NCBI GenBank assembly: GCA_030248295.1
Contig: JASANH010000938.1
Coordinates: 2,232,001 to 2,296,000 of the forward strand
From: Mesodorylaimus sp. YZB2_4
Lineage: Eukaryota > Nematoda > Enoplea > Dorylaimida > Dorylaimidae
Direction of reading: 5' to 3'
Length of the DNA stretch: 64,000 nucleotides
In this document: positions 1 through 16,498 of the stretch, one piece after another
Layout: every line of letters starts with the position of its first letter
Numbering within the stretch: the first letter of the stretch is position 1
Program-made: the position numbers and the translations under genes
Notes under the pieces: model-generated
The model's input: the letters and a program-made list of their open reading frames with translations, nothing else
The model's database searches: none
Told to the model about the DNA's origin: nothing

Positions 1-1798
<1,798 letters not shown>

Positions 1799-2071
1799 AA
1801 TTCTAAAACACTATGCAAAACAAAATCAAAACTAATCACTTTCTTTCCCCAACTCCCGCACAAGTCTCCAAACCCCGCCCCTTCGTCCCTTCAACCAATA
1901 GGATCGAGTCGAAGAGTAAACATTAGCTTCCTTCACAGCCAAGCACACAGAGCTTATTTCAAGCTTTTCGAAACACCTAAATTCACTCGAATTTTCAAAT
2001 AGAAAAATTTTATTCCACCTCCGAAACCATTATAACAATCGCATCTATTTATGCGTCAGCGTTACAGATGT

Positions 2072-3524
2072 TCAAAAATCGAAATCGAAATTGAAATACT
2101 CGTCTTCACCATCGAAATTCTGTATTCGCACAATGCCGTCCTCTCCTCCCGACGCGTATGATCGACCATCCGGATGAAACGCCAGACTGTTAATTGGACC
2201 GAAATGACCTTTCAATCGAGCGAATTCGTCTTCGAAAACCAGGTGATAGATCTTGGACTCAAACTGACCTTGCTGGGCTCCAGTTTGGGTGACCTGAAAT
2301 AGGTGATTTCCCAATGAACAATGGCTGTTCAAGTGATCTACAGGCCGATCAAGTCCACATTATGTTCCAACCGGCGTCCGACTCAGGGAGTGCAGGATAT
2401 CCGCAGCGGCCGGTATTTCTGCAGTTCTATTCCAATCTGATTCCATGGGGGAAATCCCGCATGAAATAACCATACCTAAGCCTCATTCCAGCCTAACCCC
2501 GAGATTAATCCTCAAGCCTAATCTTCTAATCCAAGACTCAAAAGTGAGCTGAACTAGAGAAGGGACCAACGATCAACAATCACTGGTCCACTCTATCGAA
2601 TCGCTCTTCATTCCACACCCAGTTGGCCCATGCACTTACGCTCATGGCTTCCTCCCCACCGCCCAAGACTATGTGATCACGAATGGGAGATATAGCAGCC
2701 GAATTGACTGGTCGCTCCGACTGATAGGTCTTCAGATGCTGCAAGGTCTTGGCGTCGAACAACTTGGCCGTGTGATCTTTACTAGCCGATATTAAAGCCA
2801 CGTTGTCGGCCGACTTTTGCAAATCCATGATGGTCCGTTTGTGTTCATGGACGAAATTCACTGGCTCCAAACTGCGCGTCCGCACATCAAATTGACAGAT
2901 CTCGCCATTTTCGTGCCCTGGAATGCGAGCAACATTTTCTATTGAAAGTGCCTGGGATCCGAACTCCCTTGACCCGTTACCTGTCACAATGTAATCGTCT
3001 AAATGCGACCAGAGAGCGCTCGTGGCTTTCGACTTGTTGGTGGGAATGTTCAACAGCGGTTCGCCCGTACTCAACTGACTTTGATCACGTTGATCGTACA
3101 CCATCAAAGAGCATTCCTTCGTCGCTCGCTGATCGGTCCCGAAAAACATCAGAGTACCGCTGAACGAGAAGCCCACCGTTCGAACGGATGTCGGAGACTG
3201 CAGCTTGACCAGTTGCTTTCCGGTTTCCACATCCCAAAGCAAGCACGCATTGTCACCGCTGCCCGTGATCAGCTTCCTGCTGTCCCACGTCACATCCAAA
3301 CACCAGACGACGCCATTGTGGCCCTGGAACACCCTCATCCAAGCACCTAGGGGTTACCAAGCACCAAACACACTCACGTCGTACGTCCCCAACCTCTCGC
3401 CGTTGTCCGAGAACCACACGCACGGACTTTTGTCCTTTGCAGCTGAAAACAGCAGATCACCTTCCCGGTTGTACTTCACCTTCGTCAGCGCGCGCTCGTG
3501 CCCTTTCAGAATCAACGGTCTCAT
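2072..3524 (-). CDS. EIF3I: Eukaryotic translation initiation factor 3 subunit I (WD40)
   Basis: WD40 propeller subunit of the eIF3 complex. The start at 3524 gives [18 protein letters not shown], the typical eIF3i N-terminus. Repeats follow: [20 protein letters not shown] (about 3330-3270), [36 protein letters not shown], and [20 protein letters not shown] near the C-terminus. The protein ends in an acidic/aromatic tail ([11 protein letters not shown]) at 2072, like known eIF3i proteins. Introns lie around 3340-3370, 2920-2985 and 2296-2644; the last, about 350 bp, is long for this window. Its start is about 150 bp from the ZFR stop on the same strand. All expected repeats appear to be present and no lesion was seen. 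Confidence 0.93.
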
Positions 3525-3675
3525 CCTGAACAAACCTAAAAGCCAAGCCAGCCATAATTATGTCCAGCCTAACGCCAGCAGGGGCTAAACATAGTCACAG
3601 TACTCAAAGGCGAGTCAACGCCCCAAATATCACTCATCCTTCCCTCTGTCAAAAGTTTACTCTGTACACATAAAC

Positions 3676-6392
<2,717 letters not shown>

Positions 6393-6999
6393 AAGATCTA
6401 ACACGGACGTTCAACCAGACCTACGTCACATACTGTATTTAAAAAGAAGACAAGCTTTTACTCTTAAAAATATTCAGGAAAAAGCTTTTTTAGAAAGAGG
6501 TCACAACTGCTGTAACTGACACAACCAAAAAACAGAAGTCAGAAAACCAACAACAGCTAAAGCTTTCGACCGCCGACAGCAGGCCCAATACCTAAATAAT
6601 ATCTCACGGTATACCTTCAGATTTTTCCGCAACACATATTCGCCTATACATCTAGCTCCACATTTATTCGACTAAAATTTTCAGATTTTCAATCAAAAAT
6701 TTCCACACTCTCTCTCTCTGTCACCATAATTAAAAAGACCACACCAATTTCATCTGGCTCTTTAGGCAATAATCGCTTACAGTAGGATATGACGAAACAG
6801 ATGTCACATTGATCTTCGGGTTTACCTTCCTATATCACACTAACATTATTTTAAAATGTAAGGACAGGCTGTGCGCGCCAAAAAGCCAAAAATTTTGGAA
6901 AAGCAGTTTTATAATTTTTTTGTATAAATACCAAAAAGTTTAAAAATCACTGCAAAATTGTATGCGGTGATCACCTTAACAACTTGCGCTATTAATATT
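6393..6999. promoter_or_regulatory. Divergent intergenic region between ZFR and the Asx-like gene
   Basis: About 600 bp of AT-rich DNA between the upstream end of the ZFR gene (minus) and the start of the Asx-like gene (plus), so it probably carries both promoters. It holds a short CT microsatellite near 6710-6720 and several TTTAAAA-like stretches, but no motif I would name as a TATA box. An unrecognised first exon of ZFR could also lie here. The function is inferred only from gene orientation. Confidence 0.4.
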
Positions 7000-8508
7000 A
7001 TGCGTCGTGGTCGACCACCGTTGCGAAGAATGTCTGCTGTAATATCGGTAAGAATAGTTTCTTTTATTTTACCAAGGTGCGGTGATCTATCGAAAACAAA
7101 GACGGCAAAATTTTTAAAAGAAATTTTTACTTTATGCAAAAGTTAACGTGGCATTTCTCCTTATTTAGCCGCGACGTGTCGGTCGGCCGCCGAAAGCTGA
7201 TCGTAGCATCAATGTAATTAGTAATGGACGTGGTTATTATAGTGGTTACAGTCACATACCTTCCGGCGCCGTTATTCGAAGTAATTTTCCTCGGCGACCA
7301 ATTGGAGTACGGCATTATAACAGCGTTTTGAATCGAGTTAGAGGACGTGGACGTCCTTCTCGGAATGAATCAATGATTATATCACAATTCATTTTCGACG
7401 GGTCACCAGAAAAGGGGGACAGTACTGCTGAAGCGATTGAGGAACAGCCGTCGACGAGTAGATCGCAAAATTTTAACGATCTCTCCAGAAATGGTTCGGC
7501 ATTGATGAACGACTTAAGTACTTCGTTATGTTCACCCAAGTCTCCACCGATTATACCTGCTGTGTTTGATGACATCAACCTGAAGTCGCTGGTCGAAGGT
7601 TCAGTCGGAAAATATGGTACGGTCAAAGATTTGATCTCTTTGACGAATTTTCAAAAGCTGGGGGTCAAAAAGCAGCAGTATTTATTACGATTGCTACCAT
7701 CTAAAGACTGTATTCGGCGATCGGATGGGACATTAGAGTAAGTTAATCGGTTGAGCAAGGTATTTTAGAGAATCTGTCACACCCGAGTCCACAAGCGCAA
7801 TGCCTTGCCTCAAATTTTTCTTGGACGCTCATCATGAAGCCTTCATTTTCTGTTTTCAGGCCTACGTTTAGCGCATTAAAGAACGAATATTTGTCGGCAG
7901 CTTTATTGGACTTTCATGAACGGCTTTATGCTGGTAAGGACATGAGCAACCCAAAATACGGTCAATGTAATCTGATCACATTTACAGGTGAAATGCTATG
8001 GACTGGCGAAATTGCACCATTGCCTTCGAATTCTATTATCTCGTCCGAGTCACCCCTACCTTCCGGTATAAAACATGCGCCCACGCATTTATCGTCACTG
8101 TCGGCATCTAATTCTCAGACTGTTTCAACTCATCCTTCAACAGCATCATCACCGCGCCCGCCGTTACCGAAACTAAGAATTAATCTTGCTTCGAGGATGA
8201 TCACTCTGGTCCCTCGAGAAGAAAAGCAAAACGGTCACCCATTTCTCCACCTGGGCGACAGCAGGAAACACTTACTGAATGGCGACGAGGAAGAAACGTC
8301 AAATGGCAGTTCTTCATTAGATGGGCATAAGTCGCCTATGACTGAAACCGAACTCGATTATCCGCCTTATCCTTCAAAAGCTGCCCGAATTTCGAATTCC
8401 GTGAACTGTACACAGGCTAAACCGCGTTTGTCTAATCCTTCTGAATTCCAAAGTTTTCGTGGACGTCCTCCAGCCAATCAAAAGTCCCGATCGAAGAGAA
8501 AACGATAG
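7000..8508 (+). CDS. Asx/ASXL-like DEUBAD-domain protein with AT-hooks
   Basis: Three exons read cleanly in phase: 7000-7047, 7169-7737 and 7860-8508, giving about 421 residues. The N-terminus is full of AT-hook-like motifs (RRGRPPLRR, RRVGRPPK, RGRGRPSRN), and the C-terminus has FRGRPPANQKSRSKRKR, both suggesting DNA binding and nuclear location. The middle (about 7560-7960) resembles the DEUBAD/ASXH region of Additional sex combs proteins: FQKLGVKKQQYLLRLLPSKD, then SALKNEYLSAALLDFHERLY. Known Asx proteins use this domain to activate the BAP1/Calypso H2A deubiquitinase. Unlike vertebrate ASXL, no N-terminal HARE-HTH or C-terminal PHD finger was seen, and the protein is far shorter. The region after the DEUBAD is Ser/Pro-rich and probably disordered. 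An INO80-type NFRKB DEUBAD is the alternative, but the spacing of the LLP and NEY motifs favours Asx. Confidence 0.72.
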
Positions 8509-9921
8509 AATCGAGATCTGAATGCTTCCGAGTTTGCGTGTCCAACTCGGTGTACAGTCTAATAACGTTTGTGCTTTGGCAGTCATGTTCTCAGAAAGGA
8601 ACGGTTCTCTTGAACGTACGAACAGTAAACCTTATTGGTTTCTGCCTGCATCTGACTCACATTAACTGTTTGCTTTTGGGAGACCTAGTTATACCCTCGC
8701 TGAAGACACTAAATGCGACAGAGCAACAAAGTGAGTTGACCACCCGCCAGCGCAATTAGCCAGGCTTAGCGGACGGGCGACGTCGGTTGGGTGCCACTGC
8801 CTGCTATCCAGAACAGGGCCTGCAATACAACAGGTGTACGGCCGGTTTTCCTGGAAAGCATCCCGGTGCTCCGGTGGTCCTGCGCGGACGCTCTCACTCG
8901 GACCATAATGCACTATGCTAGCCAGCTACTCTGCCGAGTGATGGATCGCCAACCTAACTGCACACGCTCCGTAGCACAACGACTGGCAACCACACCACAC
9001 ACCACCAGCACAGACCAGCATATCGGCGCGCCTATCCACAATCGCTTCATCGTTTAATGCAGGACTTGAGAGAGCCTGCTAACTTGCAACTCGCTCTGCA
9101 GGCACTCGTGAATCCAGTGGCCAGATTGTCAATGCCCTCCTGGCAGTGAGCAGCAGACCAGTGACTAGTGAGCGGCAGAGAGCGGTAGACCAGCATCAAC
9201 CAACTCGCCTAGTGTCCCCTCGCTGTTTAGAAGATTGGTGTAGCCTGTTCGTAATTCTACAGTAGAAGCTCCAGTGACTTCATGTGCAATCTTACTGTCG
9301 ATCTGGACGTGACGGTTTTCAAACACTGCGATAGGCTCTGTCAATGTCACAGCACTAAAACGGCACCTTAGTAGGGCCCACAACAACACAATGACCCCAC
9401 GTTACCACGGTTTTGGCCGACTCGCGCGTGTTCGACAAATGATCGTGGCGAGGGACGGTGTGCTCGAGGATTCGTTGGATGGCGATTTCTGTGATCGACG
9501 ATCGGTTTGCCTCTTGAAAGCGTATATGCTCGAGTTCTTGTGCTGTGCTTTGCATGTGCATGAGCTGTGCTGAGTGCTGAGGACTTGTTCATATCGAATT
9601 ACTGATTTGGAAATCACAACAGTGTGTTCTGTAAGGTGTTGGTTGGAGAGAACTGGAGAAAAGCCCCTTGTCTCACCCTTCAAATAGCCAGCTGCGCGGT
9701 CCAGATGAGGGACGATCAGACAGATAAGTTCTGCATTTTCGATTATTTTGACTGTCGAGTTTTCTTTATAAGTGCAATGAGGTGAGTAGAGAAGGCTCAA
9801 GCACTCGCCACGAGATCAGTGTACTCGTAGTGCATACGTAAAGCTCCGGCCTCGCGTCCGCTAGAGCATGGGCATCCGTTTGAGACGTTGACTTCACCTC
9901 ACTTGTCAATGCTATAGTGGT
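8509..9921. other. Intergenic region, no gene recognised
   Basis: About 1.4 kb between the Asx-like stop and the first PRC1 exon. Short open frames exist on both strands, but none shows a domain, a splice-consistent structure or codon use that persuades me. It should contain the 3' UTR of the Asx-like gene and the promoter or 5' UTR of PRC1. One CTACAGTA octamer is at about 9258. Confidence 0.5.
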
Positions 9922-12206
9922 ATGAAAGACGCATCTGAGCATGTCATTATTAATGACAGCTCCTTATCCTTGCTTCCGCACATAGACTTTAACACGCTTT
10001 TGATTGCAACTTTACGAAAAATCCTAGATTGCAGGTTCGATGGAGAAGAACCATCCGTCCGAGCCTCTTATCGTTGTAGCTATAGCGACCATGCTGCATT
10101 TATGTACTATCGTTATACGTTATGCTCACCACTCTTATACTTCAGCGATTCGATCGCCTTAGCCGGCTCGGGATTCCAACAAGAGCTTGTCGAAAAGCTG
10201 TCGGAATTGCGATCAATCTGGGACGAAATTGGCCTGACAGAAGATCAACGTCGCGTTCGCATGGGGCTGGCTGTGTGCCACTTGAAGTCGTTGTTGGCCA
10301 GAATGCTGGAAGAAGAATACGATATGCGTCGCCAGCTGCAATGCAACCTGGACACGTTGAAAGAAGAAGTCAGAACGCTTTTGACACAGCTTCGTCGACC
10401 AAAACCAGTAAGCTTCGAAATATAGGATAGGGTTTAGAGTAGGCGATGGCACTTGGGGCGTTGCTGTTCACGACTGCAGGTATCTCTCCCTCGCAGTTTT
10501 CCTGAGAGCCTTATTTGGTGACAACTCCGCCACACACTAAAGCTCCTTGAGAGCCCATGCTATCTGTCAACCCCTTCCATCCGTTGATGGGTAGGCTCAG
10601 GTTTCCTTTGTAATCCGGCTTTGGCAATTTTAGTTGGTTTGCTGGTTTTGCTTAGGCTACACTTTGTTCCAGGTGTTTCTTCAAGATGGCGGGCTGATGC
10701 GGGTGCACTCGCTGTTGGACCTGGAAGAAAAGTGTCGTTCGCTGAAACAGGAACTGGTCGAAGAACGAGATGCCCGTATTCGTGAACGGGATCGTCTGGT
10801 GGCCGAATTCGCTCGCTTCTGCGTCAGGCTCGATATTCCGGAATGTGACTTGGACATGGCCTCTGTTCCCGAACTCGCGTCCTTGGAGGCTTTGAAAGCC
10901 GACGTCGAACGCATGAAAGGCCAATGGGTAAGTCGATCAGGCTTCTTTGTTTTGACCAGGTACGGATGGGGAAGCCTAGAGGTCTATGTGGATCTTTTAA
11001 TTGGGTGCCACGAATCTTCCAGCTGTGACGGTAACAAACCAGGTCTTCACATATTTAGATTTGATGGGGTGGTGTGTCAGTGACCATATTCTTCCGTGTC
11101 TGGATAACCTCGTAGTCTTGCCCACTTATGTGATGGTGCCCCCCCCGGAATGTCCTCAATTTCCATCTGATTGTTCATTTTCCTGGATTATAGCTGTCAA
11201 ATTTGGACATATATCGCGAGAAGCGAGCGAAAATTACGAAGTTGGCGGCGAAGATACAAATCACCCAGACTGATCTCACGCCGTTTCAACGGATCGTGTT
11301 CTTCGAAGATGCCGTGCATCGAAATATTCCCTTAGTTCTCTCCGCAAGAAACATGGACGCGTTGGCCGACTTGGAACAATTGGTAAAGACTCAGCTGGAA
11401 AAATTGGTGGGTCTGCTTGGAGCGTTGGTCCTTTTTAGGTGCAAGATAAATACAACACGTTCTTGGAAGAAGTGCGTGGACGTATCAGCCATGTTCAGTT
11501 TCAATTGACAAAGTTATGGGATCAGTGCCGCGTGCCTATCGCTGAGCGAGAACTCTTCCGCACCGTCGAGCCAGGTAAGCTAACGCCAACTAGCCCACGA
11601 CAGGTTGGTCAGCTCCTGTCACTGTTTCAGAGAGCGATCCAGATCGCGCTGTCCAACAATATGACGACGAGATCGCGCATTGGCGTGCCCTCTATGAAGC
11701 TCGCAAGACAATTTTGGATAAGATCGGCGAATGGGAACAAGTTTGGCAAGAGTTCGTGCAATTCGAAGTATGTTGCGCTCGTGCTCGAATCTCTAATTCA
11801 CGGAATTTACGACCCGATTTTCAGGAACGCGAGCGCGACACCAATCGATACAAGAACCGGGGAGGCGCCCTGCTGAAGGAAGAAAAACAACGCAGGAAAG
11901 TTCGAGCGCGCCTGCCTCAGGTGAGAGCGTAGACTGGAAGGTGACTTGATGGGGGTCTGAATGTTTCTTCGTTCAGGTCTACAAGCAATTGTCGGATTTG
12001 ATTGGGGAGTACGACACAGCCCATCCTGACGCTCCGTTCATGTTGGAAAACGTGTCTGCCATGAAGTACATCGATTCAATTGAGCAGGGCTATCTGGAGA
12101 AAAAGGGAAAGGAGAAGGGAGAAAAAGTAGGGCATCTATAGCACGTGGTTTTGCGATGAAATACCTTACTCTGATCTTTCAGGAAATTCTGAAAAGACAT
12201 CTGTAA
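9922..12206 (+). CDS. PRC1: Protein regulator of cytokinesis 1 (MAP65/Ase1 family)
   Basis: Antiparallel microtubule crosslinker of the spindle midzone. Exons, read from conserved protein: first exon to 10407 (LSELRSIWDEIGLTEDQR), 10673-10926 (ends with CDLDMASVPELASLEALKAD, the conserved family stretch), about 11192-11407, 11440-11574, about 11632-11768, 11824-11920 (RYKNRGGALLKEEKQRRK, the spectrin-domain signature), 11976-12127 and a last exon encoding EILKRHL, stop 12204-12206. A polyadenylation-like AATAAA is near 12243. The dimerisation rod and the microtubule-binding spectrin domain are present. The protein stops soon after the spectrin domain, so the long basic, CDK-regulated tail of vertebrate PRC1 is missing or reduced. 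The exact start is uncertain: 9922 opens a continuous frame, but an acceptor-like site at about 10145 may mark a spliced first exon. Confidence 0.88.
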
Positions 12207-13430
12207 GGATGGAACGCCTGGGCCAGCGTCATTGGGTTCAGTAATAAATGTGTTTAGTTTTAGAATTCCATGGCCGTTTTATAGTCTGTCCGCAATGTGG
12301 CATGTATGTATTTTTTGTGATTTTTCTTGCCATTTTTTCAATATTCTGTGATTTTTTATGCACAAACGATCGTGTGCCATAGCAAATTACAATAAAGATT
12401 GGGCTGGCGTTCAGTAAATGTAATCACTCTAGCGGGAGTGTTGTGAGGTTAGAAAAACTAAGAGTTAATTCCAAAGTAATTATAGTGCAGCCTTATATAA
12501 GTAGCCTTATGTGACCAGCAAGTTAATCAGATGGCTTTCCGACTAGCCACCTTAATTGCTGCTGCCGTACTGATGTTAAATGTCGGTCATGAGCCTCTTT
12601 GATCCCATATTCCTTGGGCGACAATCCTGACTGGGTGGGACGGTGGTTCATGAGTCCGTGGCGGCCCATGCACACCTCATTTTTCTCTAGGAGGGCCCAT
12701 GCCGTCAATTTTTCCTCGACCACGCCAACAAGATCAGGGCCTTCCCGATTCAGCGCAGAAACACTTTGTCAACGAAGCATTCCGTCGGTGCTCACAAGGG
12801 AATGCGTTGTCTATGGGTTCCTCTTCATGTGCACCAGGTGCACATTAAACTTGTGGAGCTTGCTGGGAGCCAGTCGTCTTCCGCGCCCATGCACTTGCCG
12901 AAAGGCATTTGCACAAAGACTGGCAAATATTCACATCCTTTTTGGACCATGGTGGCGCACTACTTTGTGACAGATCACTAGTGTCTTTTTATTTTCGTTC
13001 AGCACTATTTTCGTTCGAAGCCATGAACACGCGAACTTGCAGTGAAAAGTGATAATACAGTGGAGTAAACTGCAGTGCATTCTAGACTCGATGTTAGAAT
13101 AACGTTGCTGCGAAAAGAGTGTGATATTCAGATTCAGCACTCGCGTTTTATAGCGGGTAGACAAAATTTCGGGCCCTCATAACAATTATTTAGAAAATCG
13201 GATTTTCATTTCCCAAGGGTTCCCCCTTGCAATAAAGAATTTTGATTTTTTTTTTACATAGCTGCTGGAGGTTCCAGAATTTTGCTAATCCCCTGTAAAC
13301 GTGGGTGCTGAATCTGAATATCATATTCTTTTTTTCAATATTCCGGCATCTACTCTAGAGTTCACTTTGTCTGTTTTAGATGAAGGACCCAGTATGGTTG
13401 TAGAAGCCTCCTATCCGCATGGGCTCACTC
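12207..13430. other. Intergenic region with unclassified open frames
   Basis: Begins with the PRC1 3' UTR (AATAAA-type signals near 12243 and 12390). Between about 12600 and 12980 there are overlapping open frames on the plus strand that match no family I recognise. Given the degraded pol sequence immediately downstream they may be retroelement debris, but I cannot show this. A homopolymer T run lies near 13245. Confidence 0.4.
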
Positions 13431-13439
13431 ATTTGTCGA

Positions 13440-14100
13440 GGTCCAATAGGCTCTGTTACAGCCAAGGGCCGGTCGATACAATACAGGATCGACACTGGCC
13501 CTGAAAGTAATGCTGACTTTAGGAATCGAAAAGCTGGTATCAGGGGCGAAACCTAGCAGCATTTCTGGTACGTCTCTCAAACTGCTCGGGCAAATGACAC
13601 TGCCAGTTCAAATAGAGACGGCACTGTTTTGAGTGCCCAGTGCATGTCTTGGATTCGCGTCGGCACCAGGTGATTATTGGGTCAGATTTCATGGAGCGAC
13701 GCCCAGGTCCTTTGTTGCCAGATTTTTCAGGCCAATCGGTTAGTTTCAGGCCAGCTACGATTCCACTAACTGCTGAGTCTGAAACGATCAGCTTTGACGC
13801 AGCTTAGAACTCGATTTCGCTCGAATAAAACAATAGTGCATAATTCCGCCTAGATCGAAAACGGGTTGGGATTTTTTCCTGTGGTCATCAGAATCTGGGA
13901 ATGCTCTGTTGGAACCATCGATAGTCTTGTTTGTCAACTATCCTTGTGTCGAGGTGGGCGATCCTGATCACCAACCACTCCCGCGAGCCAATGACTCTGG
14001 TCCCAGCCGCCAACAATGCGGAGTGCCAGCAGCAAAAGTACCTATACTCTCCGTCGTGGAAAATACTATGTACTGTCCGACACCGGGAGATGCCGCGTAG
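13440..14100 (+). pseudogene. Degraded retroelement pol fragment (retropepsin-like)
   Basis: Read across at least two frameshifts, this stretch has the hallmarks of an LTR-retrotransposon aspartic protease: a YRIDTG-like active-site core at about 13470-13490, a middle part (LLGQMTLPVQIE, about 13590) and a C-terminal flap region HQVIIGSDFMERRP (about 13665-13705), comparable to the usual I-L-G-x-D-F/W motif. Frameshifts and stops separate these pieces, so it is not functional. Beyond 13805 a possible continuation (ALLEPSIVLF, about 13895) resembles the linker between protease and reverse transcriptase. It ends just before the left LTR at 14176. Its placement upstream of an LTR-gag unit suggests a truncated older copy or a rearranged element. 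Confidence 0.6.
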
Positions 14101-14175
14101 TAATTGTGAGTGATATAGCACGGCATTTGTCGCCTCAGTAATTCCGTAACAAAAATAAACATTTTATGTTGGTTG

Positions 14176-14639
14176 TGTAGCATATGATACAACCCTAGAT
14201 ATGTACTGTACAGTACGCCAGCGCCTGACTTTATTAGGCGTATGAGTCAGCGCACATTATGCAAAAGCGCGCTTCTCATTAGTCCTTCCTCACCCAGATT
14301 ACACGTGCACGGGTCACGCACCAACAAATTAGACAGGACGGATTCGGATTGAACATGCAATCACAGGATGGACGACGGTCAACCCACAAGGACAAGAAGA
14401 TGATGATGATCCGTTTCTGTGATTATATGAGGAGGTCGGTCTTGGGTTGGCATCACGCGATTGGTCGGTCCGTCCAGCGCTTAATCAACCTCTCCCCAGT
14501 GCGAGTCCGAAATAAAAGGCGGCAGGGAATCAACGAAGTGCTGTGACCGTTCGAATACCTTCGATTTACAGTATTATAGAGCGTGATTCGGGACGTCAAG
14601 GAACCCTGAAAATCACGACAGGTGGCGAGCACGGCAGGA
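14176..14639 (+). repeat. Left LTR plus primer-binding-site region (arm 1 of inverted pair)
   Basis: Starts TGTAGC and ends ...CACGACA at about 14620, followed by a TGG-initial PBS-like sequence at 14623-14639. It contains a 65-codon open frame (14349-14546) that is repeated identically on the other strand in the second arm, reflecting the repeat rather than a gene. The few differences between the arms lie in the outer 170 bp. Confidence 0.82.
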
Positions 14640-14654
14640 GTTGAATCGTAGCTC

Positions 14655-16360
14655 ATGCCCTTCTGGAGTCGACAATTTCGCCGATTCCATTATCGAAGAA
14701 TCCAGGACCAACGACCAGAACAAGTCGATTTTGAAGAAGCAAGCATCGGTATTTGCGACCTCGAAGAGATCGACGAGGACCTGGGGAAGGCAGAAGAACT
14801 GAGACAAATGGCGTTGCCAAAGGAAACCGAACGTTGGCGGACAACGACTTGCTCTTCTCAGGTAATGAAGGAGAGAGTGTCGAGAAGTATAGGAGGAGAC
14901 TCCAAGATTTCGTAGAGAGTCAAAAGTTGCCGGGTCCAGACCAAGTCAAGTTCTTGTTAATGAGTTGGAGAGGCGCCGCGAAAGACTGGTGGTTGTATAA
15001 GTCTCAGGCCCTTATTGAAGAAGCTGAGAAGAGAGCACGTGAAGATGCCTCTACAGAGGATATAGCTGGTGCGCTCGTTCCTACAGGAAGAGACGCATTA
15101 ACTTTCGATTTCTTGATGGAGCCCTTGATTCGTAGATATCAGTCCCCACATCGGAAGCATTTGGCCCAACAAGAGTTGATGCATATAAAACAGAAAGACG
15201 GGGAGAAAGTTACTGATCTCGCAGCTCAAATTCAAGGGCAGGGTGAGATCGCGTATGGTCACTTGTCTGATGACCAAAGGCAGCATTGTTTGAAGCATTT
15301 CTTTATGAACGCCCTATCTGGCCCCCAAGTCAAACTTTAAGTTTTATCAAGCCGATGTGATACTTTTGAAGAAGCATATGAGAAGGCATCCATGGTCGAA
15401 GCTAGTTTGACAGTTCTGAAAGTTGAACCTAAGCCAACGTATTCAGAAAAGAGTGGCAAACCTTTTATCGACCGACGTATAAGGGATACTCGTTTTGGGG
15501 ACCCACGCCTTGATAGACAGGGACGCGCTCAAGGAGGAATCAGGACCGCCCAGAATGTTATGGCTATTTCGCATAACCCAGGTCCCAGGTTACTGTTCTA
15601 AGTTAGGACACAAGGAGTTCGAGTGTAGGAAGAAGCAAGCTGATATGCAACGACAGATGGGCCTGCAACGCCCTCTGTCGTTGCCTGATATCGTGCAGCG
15701 TTGGGGATACCAAGATCAGACTCGCGGTCAGTTCAGTCAGCCGAATCCTCGTCCTTCCTTTTACCCAAATCAGTATGGTGATCAGCATCATGGAAACCGT
15801 TTCTCGCATCTCCCGCGTCGAGGGAATAGTTTTTCGCAATCTGCCCAACTAGATAGAGCTCACCGCCCAAGTCAATCCCATGCTCAATCTCACGGTCCAA
15901 ATCTTTTCGAGAATAGGAACCACAATCTAAATCATGCGCAGGCAAATGCCATTACGACTCCGACCCCTGTAGTCGATCAAACGGCTAATCAGCTTTCAGA
16001 AATTTGCACTTTGTTGAAGGAGCAGCGCAGCCTGTTGAAACAACAGGGTGAGAAACTTGCGAAACAGCAGATGGGAGTAGAACATCTTCGGCATCAGGTG
16101 TCTGATCTCAACCCAGCATGTAACACGCTCAAGACACGCTCTAGGCGCTATATATGGCGCCGCCCTTACGCATGACTCCCAACACACCCACGTTGGTCGA
16201 GAGTACTACCCAAACAGATGACCTCAGCATGGGCGGGGGCAAAATTATAGTTCTCGCTCTCAAGAAAAAGAGAAGCGGCAGGAAAAAAGACCTCGCAAGC
16301 CAGTCCCAGACCTCAAGAACAGCCCCCAGGAATCAAACTTTGCTCAATCCCCTAGCCTGA
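14655..16360 (+). pseudogene. Retrotransposon gag polyprotein remnant
   Basis: Capsid-like region at about 14830-15340 contains FLLMSWRGAAKDWW, LIRRYQSPHRKHLAQQELM and HLSDDQRQHCLKHFFMNALS, typical of Ty3/BEL-type gag. A single CCHC zinc-knuckle remnant (YCSKLGHKEFEC) lies near 15590-15630. It is followed by a Gln/Pro/Asn-rich segment and a coiled-coil-like stretch (LLKEQRSLLKQQGEKLAKQQ). The frame changes several times (after about 15340, and around 15500-15600), so it is not intact. No protease or reverse transcriptase follows before the inverted LTR at 16499. Confidence 0.75.
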
Positions 16361-16498
16361 ACAGCGGTAGGGTTTTCATGACTTTCCAACGCTCCCCGTG
16401 CGCCATAATAACTGTCTTAATCGTATTTTGTACGTTCTTCGGACAACCAGTACAAGCCACTGTCGCACAAATGAGTGAGAATACGTTCTTCTTTGTCG

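Noticed and set aside
12599..12981. Overlapping plus-strand open frames of 70-120 codons
   Set aside because: No recognised domain, no splice-consistent neighbours and no strong coding character.
14349..14546. 65-codon open frame repeated identically on both strands at 14349-14546 and 16592-16789
   Set aside because: It is inside the LTR arms; its duplication follows from the inverted repeat and it shows no coding features.
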